Shown piece after piece: positions 19,338-23,084 of a stretch of 23,084 nt of DNA. How positions within the stretch are numbered: the first letter of the stretch is position 1; every line of letters begins with the position of its first letter. Source of the stretch: Bondarzewia mesenterica (taxonomy: Eukaryota; Basidiomycota; Agaricomycetes; Russulales; Bondarzewiaceae); assembly GCA_004802705.1 (NCBI GenBank), contig SGPL01000521.1:1-23084 (forward strand), written 5' to 3'. The position numbers and the translations under genes were made by a program. A model generated the notes under the pieces. That model searched no databases and was not told the DNA's origin. It saw only the letters and a program-made list of their open reading frames with translations.

Positions 19338-20301
19338 TACGGTGGCAACTGTGCGAGTCACGATGGCATATGCGGTGTTTGTGGATTGCCGCTGGGCGAT
19401 CGGGGAGGTGACACGGATTCCCTCGATACGCGCCGGTGAGCGATTGGCGCTCAAGTGAGTGTCGTCTATACGTGATGACGGGCATGTGCGGCATACTATA
19501 CATAGAGGGAGCCCTAAACCTCATATTTTTCCATTACTTATTGATAGGTTCATGGATATTGGCTTTGTTGAAATGACATCTAGTATGGGGCATTCACCAT
19601 AGAGCTGGAACACGAGATCGAGTCTTGGCTACTGCTATGTACTTCCACTTACGCCTTCTGGTCCCCGCGCGCCAAATTTGACATTGAGTCCCTTACGCGC
19701 TAGAAACAATTGGAATGTGAAAGGGAATTTCTCGCTCCTTAGAGACGGACAACTCGCCATCTAGTCTTTCCTAGAGCCTTTGGTACCACATTTTGAATCT
19801 TCCTGCGTCCATGTGCCCAGCTACAACTCAACAACGGGATCACACCCTGCAGAAAAGACACGGTCAGCACGGTCCGGCATCGACGGCAATAAAAATCCCG
19901 AGCATGAACACGGTTCTGGGCATCGCGTGCAGAGTATAAAGTCCATCGCGGCAGCATCGAAAGATGCGCGAATCCGCTTCTACCTGTAGCTCCACAGACC
20001 TCCACGCCTGTTTCGCCGCCACTGGGGACAGATGAAAAATCTAGACGAGTTGTTGTGTTGCCTCATCCGGCAGCCATACACCACTGGTTCGACTTCATAC
20101 GTTTCATCTCGGGCAGCGTTCTTCACCTTTTTCTTTCACATGTCCCGACCTCCGCACGATGCTACTAGAGGGGCGGTGCGGACGGCTTCGTGTCGTATAT
20201 GAGGTGGTGGGCTTCCCGGGATCCTTCGGTATGAGGTTCTCAAGTAATGAGTCTAAGGAATCGAGACTCGAGATGATGGAGATATATAATTCACATAGAG
20301 A

Positions 20302-20383
20302 GGAAAGCACTGCACATAAGGAGGAAACTATGTTGAAGAAGTCGATGGTTCCGAATGCGAGGTTATATAAGGGAAAGCACTGC
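20302..20383 (+). repeat. Direct repeat of a 12-mer, 70 nt apart
   Basis: GGAAAGCACTGC occurs at 20302-20313 and 20372-20383. Each copy lies downstream of an ATATA-containing stretch. It is short, so chance or an old local duplication is possible. Confidence 0.4.
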
Positions 20384-20825
20384 GACAGGTTGTAAATCAA
20401 AGAAAATCAAGTGCGTATCCAGTGGTGCACTGAACCACGCCGTGGTCAACACGGGCTTTTTTATTTGATATCGCCCAGACAGAAGCCACCTGTAAGGGGA
20501 GCAATGTTCGGTTTGCACATCGCTGAGGCGCGGTGTGAACTGGAAGGCCTTGACAAAAGAGGACTGGCGGACGTTGTCTTCGATTTCATCAGCATCGACA
20601 TCGAGAGCCACTCGATTCTTCTCAAGAAGAAAAGAGTCGAATGGAGTGGTGGGGAATACGTTGATTGGGTGGGACAAAGTAGTGTCGGCATCCTTCCAGC
20701 GGAAAGAATGAGCCAAGAGAATATTGAGCACCTCGAGCACAAGTTCCCAGCAATCGTCGTCCATGATCCGGAGATGGACAATGAGACCAAGACACTGTCC
20801 CAACCCGGCCTCGTCTGACAGGCGC

Positions 20826-20879
20826 GGCCGCAATGCACGGCAGGAATGATTAATGATTCCTGGCCGTGCCTTTGCGGCC
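20826..20879. repeat. Imperfect inverted repeat forming a long hairpin
   Basis: The left arm 20826-20847 pairs with the right arm 20856-20879, leaving an 8-nt loop. The stem has helices of 8 bp (GGCCGCAA/TTGCGGCC), 6-7 bp (GCACGGC/GCCGTGC) and 6 bp (AGGAAT/ATTCCT), separated by small bulges. The stem is GC-rich in otherwise AT-richer sequence. It has no T run after it. It may be a MITE-like relic, a structured RNA or a 3'-end element. Confidence 0.6.
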
Positions 20880-21423
20880 AGACCTTAAGTTGAAGACAGA
20901 TATCCAAACAATATAAACTCGGTGTGCGTTATGCCGATATACCGTATAACACAGGTATTTTTTGATGTATGTAGAAGAGCGCTTCTTATGTAGTAACTTG
21001 AGGTACGAAGGTTGAAGGAAGAGTCTACAACCTACCACTGGGAGGCTAACGTCGTGCCGACAGGGCGCGGCGCTCGAGTCTTGCGTCGCAACAACTCAAG
21101 AACATAAGTAGATGCGAACATTTTCGGTTCACTAGCAGCTCAAATGCTACCCCAGTATCTCTATCATAAGGATTGTCTATTTGGTCCCGAAAACCACTGA
21201 ACAAAGCCCAACCTACGCGCATACACTCGGAAGTATTATTACCTTTTTGACGAGATCGATCTAGGTCGATCCCACGGGAAAAGTCCGCGATCGGTGTATC
21301 GCCACTTTATACAAAAACTACATATAATACATAGAAGTAGAAATACATCGATGCTAACTGATCTGGAGAAGGACATGATGGTACAGGAACTTCGCGGCAG
21401 ACATTGATCTACGCGTACCTACG

Positions 21424-22955
21424 TTACACTGCAGTCGGGGATCGATAGTCTTGGCAAACATTCGCTCCATTCATCCATTGATGGTGCAAAAGTTGGTTGG
21501 CAGTCGGTCTGTCATCAGGATCGAGGTGCAAGCATGCCCGAATGAACTCTGCAGCAGCAGGTATATCGTGATCTGCGAGATTGCTGACATCCTTCAAAGT
21601 TGCTTCGATGCCCACAGGAGCAAGATGCCTGCCACGCAAGAGGTTGCCTACTCAGAAGAATGAGAATTTCAGAGGATGTGACACATCAGAAATGCTCACC
21701 ATGATCGTCAAAGTATTTTTGGCTCAATTCTGCTCTTGCAAGCATGGCCTGGGGGAACCTTTCGCCTGTCAACTCGAGCATCCTTCCCAAATGGTCATCT
21801 TCAAGGTCGAAATCGGCGCCACTTTTGGGATGGAATGCCCAAAGGCCGGTCAACAGTTCAAAAGTCTAGATATGAATCAGATGATGTTTAGATAAGTTTT
21901 TTACCTTGCGGATGACAAGCCATACCAGACAACCGATCGCCCATATATCGATTTTGGTCCCGTACCCAGCACGAAGAACAACTTCCGGCGCCCGTAAGGC
22001 GAACGCTGTGATCAAATTGTACGTCTGCGGATCGCTTGCCAGTCGTGCTGTCTTGACCATCAGTGACACGTGCTACTGAGAGGCCGATAAATGCACACCA
22101 TGTCCAAGATCGTTCAAGACGAAGTCGTAAAGCTCAACGAACATTGCAGGATCATTCCATTTGTAGTCGTGAGTTAGCGGCTGCGGAAGCATGACTGGGT
22201 ACGTGTTGCCATTCAGTTCCACCTGCCCGTTGATCTTCGGCGGATCAGCTGCAAGCTCTTCTTCGGTAGAATCAGTGTCCTCGCCAATGCTGAACAAAAT
22301 GTTGTCAGGCTTGATATCTAGAACGGGTGAGAGAGGCGATGAGCAGCGCAAGAACTGAGGGGAGGGGAACTGTCGAACCTGTATGAATGATATTGATACG
22401 GTGTAGCCTCTCAAGGGCAAGCAGAACACAAAGCAGAGTTATCTTGACGGTATGCAGTGGGAGCCGCTTCCTCGGGGCAGACTCTCTGAAGCTGTCGAGG
22501 TCGGTGGTCAACGGAGGAACAACGAAGCACAGATGCTGTCCATGAGGCCCAAGCTCCTCGAAGTGATCGATCAAGAACGGAAGGTTGTCGTTCCTATCGA
22601 CAGGGCTGACAGCTTCCAAAATTCCAAGCTCGTTGAGACGTCCCGTGCGATTGAGAGATGTACTATATGCCGTCAAAAATTTTATAGCATGGTAGCGCTT
22701 GCGTTCGGATCTATAGCATCCATGTGCTGAGTGAGAAATGTAAGGCAAGAGTCGTTTGCGGCACGTACTGAAGATCTGCAACCAATACGGTGGATGAGAA
22801 CTGTCCGAGACCAAGCAATCTGACGACTTTGTATCGCCCTTGCTTCAGGAGGAGCCCTGGATATGTGGGGAAGAAACCAAAGCTATCTGCGGCAGTGCGC
22901 TTGGAGCCTATTCAGTCCCTTAATATAGTCTAAGACGGACTAGCTGAACGTGCAT
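21424..22955 (-). CDS. SRPK-like (CMGC) serine/threonine protein kinase, with one apparent frame break
   Basis: Exons on the minus strand: 22955-22950 (tentative start), 22899-22769, 22710-22379, 22317-22097, 22051-21926, 21864-21700, 21647-21424. Kinase motifs in order: Gly loop LLGLGQFSSTVLVAD, the VAIK-type lysine in HAIKFL, catalytic loop HTDIKPDNILF (HTD in place of HRD, as in SRPKs), a variable insert, NDLGHG in place of DFG, APE box ALRAPEVVL, IDIWAIGCLTFELLTG, the subdomain with HPKSGADFDLEDDH, and the RP box HLDPDDRPTANQLL before the stop at 21424-21426. SRPKs phosphorylate Arg/Ser-rich splicing factors. Basidiomycetes carry many divergent SRPK-like copies of unknown role, and this looks like one. 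Between TFELLTG and AFHPKSG the frame shifts at about 21841; one missing T restores a 401-aa product. The 5' exon and start are uncertain. Confidence 0.8.
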
Positions 22956-23084
22956 TCTCGCCGACTAAGACTGACCAGCGGACCTAGGCCCAACCAGTAT
23001 CTCACCGAGGTTTTACACGATTGGGCCCAACATTTTAATGAGTTGGTTTGAGACTGTTGGGCCCAGCAAGGTGAAGAATAGCAT

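Larger units (their letters stand above)
19338..21423. other. 2.1-kb region without a recognised gene
   Basis: Short ORFs occur on both strands with no family signatures. The most open part is 20363-20833, where both strands carry frames longer than 130 codons; codon content does not favour either strand clearly. The region also holds a direct repeat (20302-20383) and a strong hairpin (20826-20879). The right part is AT-rich spacer at the 3' side of the kinase gene. I see no transposase, reverse transcriptase or tRNA. Confidence 0.45.

Noticed and set aside
19240..19458. Plus-strand ORF running past the CAP64-like stop
   Set aside because: It overlaps the last exon out of frame; the stop at 19335-19337 follows a clean GIFTT end.
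20860..20879. Hairpin as a bacterial-type terminator
   Set aside because: There is no T run after the stem, and the window is clearly eukaryotic.
1..23084. CRISPR arrays, insertion sequences, tRNA or rRNA genes
   Set aside because: No regularly spaced repeats, transposase motifs, tRNA B-box with cloverleaf, or rRNA sequence was found on reading through.

Overview
The window looks like nuclear DNA of a filamentous basidiomycete, probably an Agaricomycete. Genes lie on both strands and are cut by many introns of about 50-70 nt with GT..AG ends. The gene set fits: a fungal VWA8-type AAA protein, a fungal P450, a GT69 (CAP59/CMT1-type) mannosyltransferase, a CAP64-like SGNH protein and an SRPK-like kinase. 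No CRISPR array, insertion sequence, rRNA or tRNA was recognised. All splice models were built by hand from splice motifs, phase and remembered family alignments.

Layout, left to right: the last 41 codons of a GPI-anchored-type protein (1-126, +); a CCC1/VIT vacuolar iron/manganese transporter (715-2136, -), with one apparent frame break; a divergent promoter region; a 24-exon VWA8-type ATPase (2632-8384, +; 1449 aa, frame exact) that includes a 10-nt and a 12-nt exon and two GC-AG introns; a small unidentified gene or remnant (8384-8868, +); a decayed or misassembled TAPT1/EMP65-family gene (about 8869-10547, +) lacking its middle; about 1.2 kb without a recognised gene; an intact 14-exon cytochrome P450 (11713-14077, +; 540 aa); a GT69 glycosyltransferase (14935-16597, -; 515 aa) and, head to head with it, a CAP64-like SGNH membrane protein (17136-19337, +; 595 aa); about 2.1 kb without a recognised gene but with a strong hairpin; and an SRPK-like protein kinase (about 21424-22955, -) with one frame break.

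The likeliest functional link is the divergent GT69/CAP64-like pair. Both encode type II membrane proteins, and both families are tied in Cryptococcus to capsule and extracellular mannan. Here they may make a secreted or wall polysaccharide. The remaining genes look like ordinary neighbours.

Four long genes (VWA8, P450, GT69, SGNH) have exact reading frames over about 9.3 kb of coding sequence. Three others (VIT, TAPT1, kinase) each need single missing bases to stay in frame, and most of these could be one-base shortfalls in short base runs. That could mean real decay or sequencing error. The missing middle of TAPT1 is a larger event in either case.
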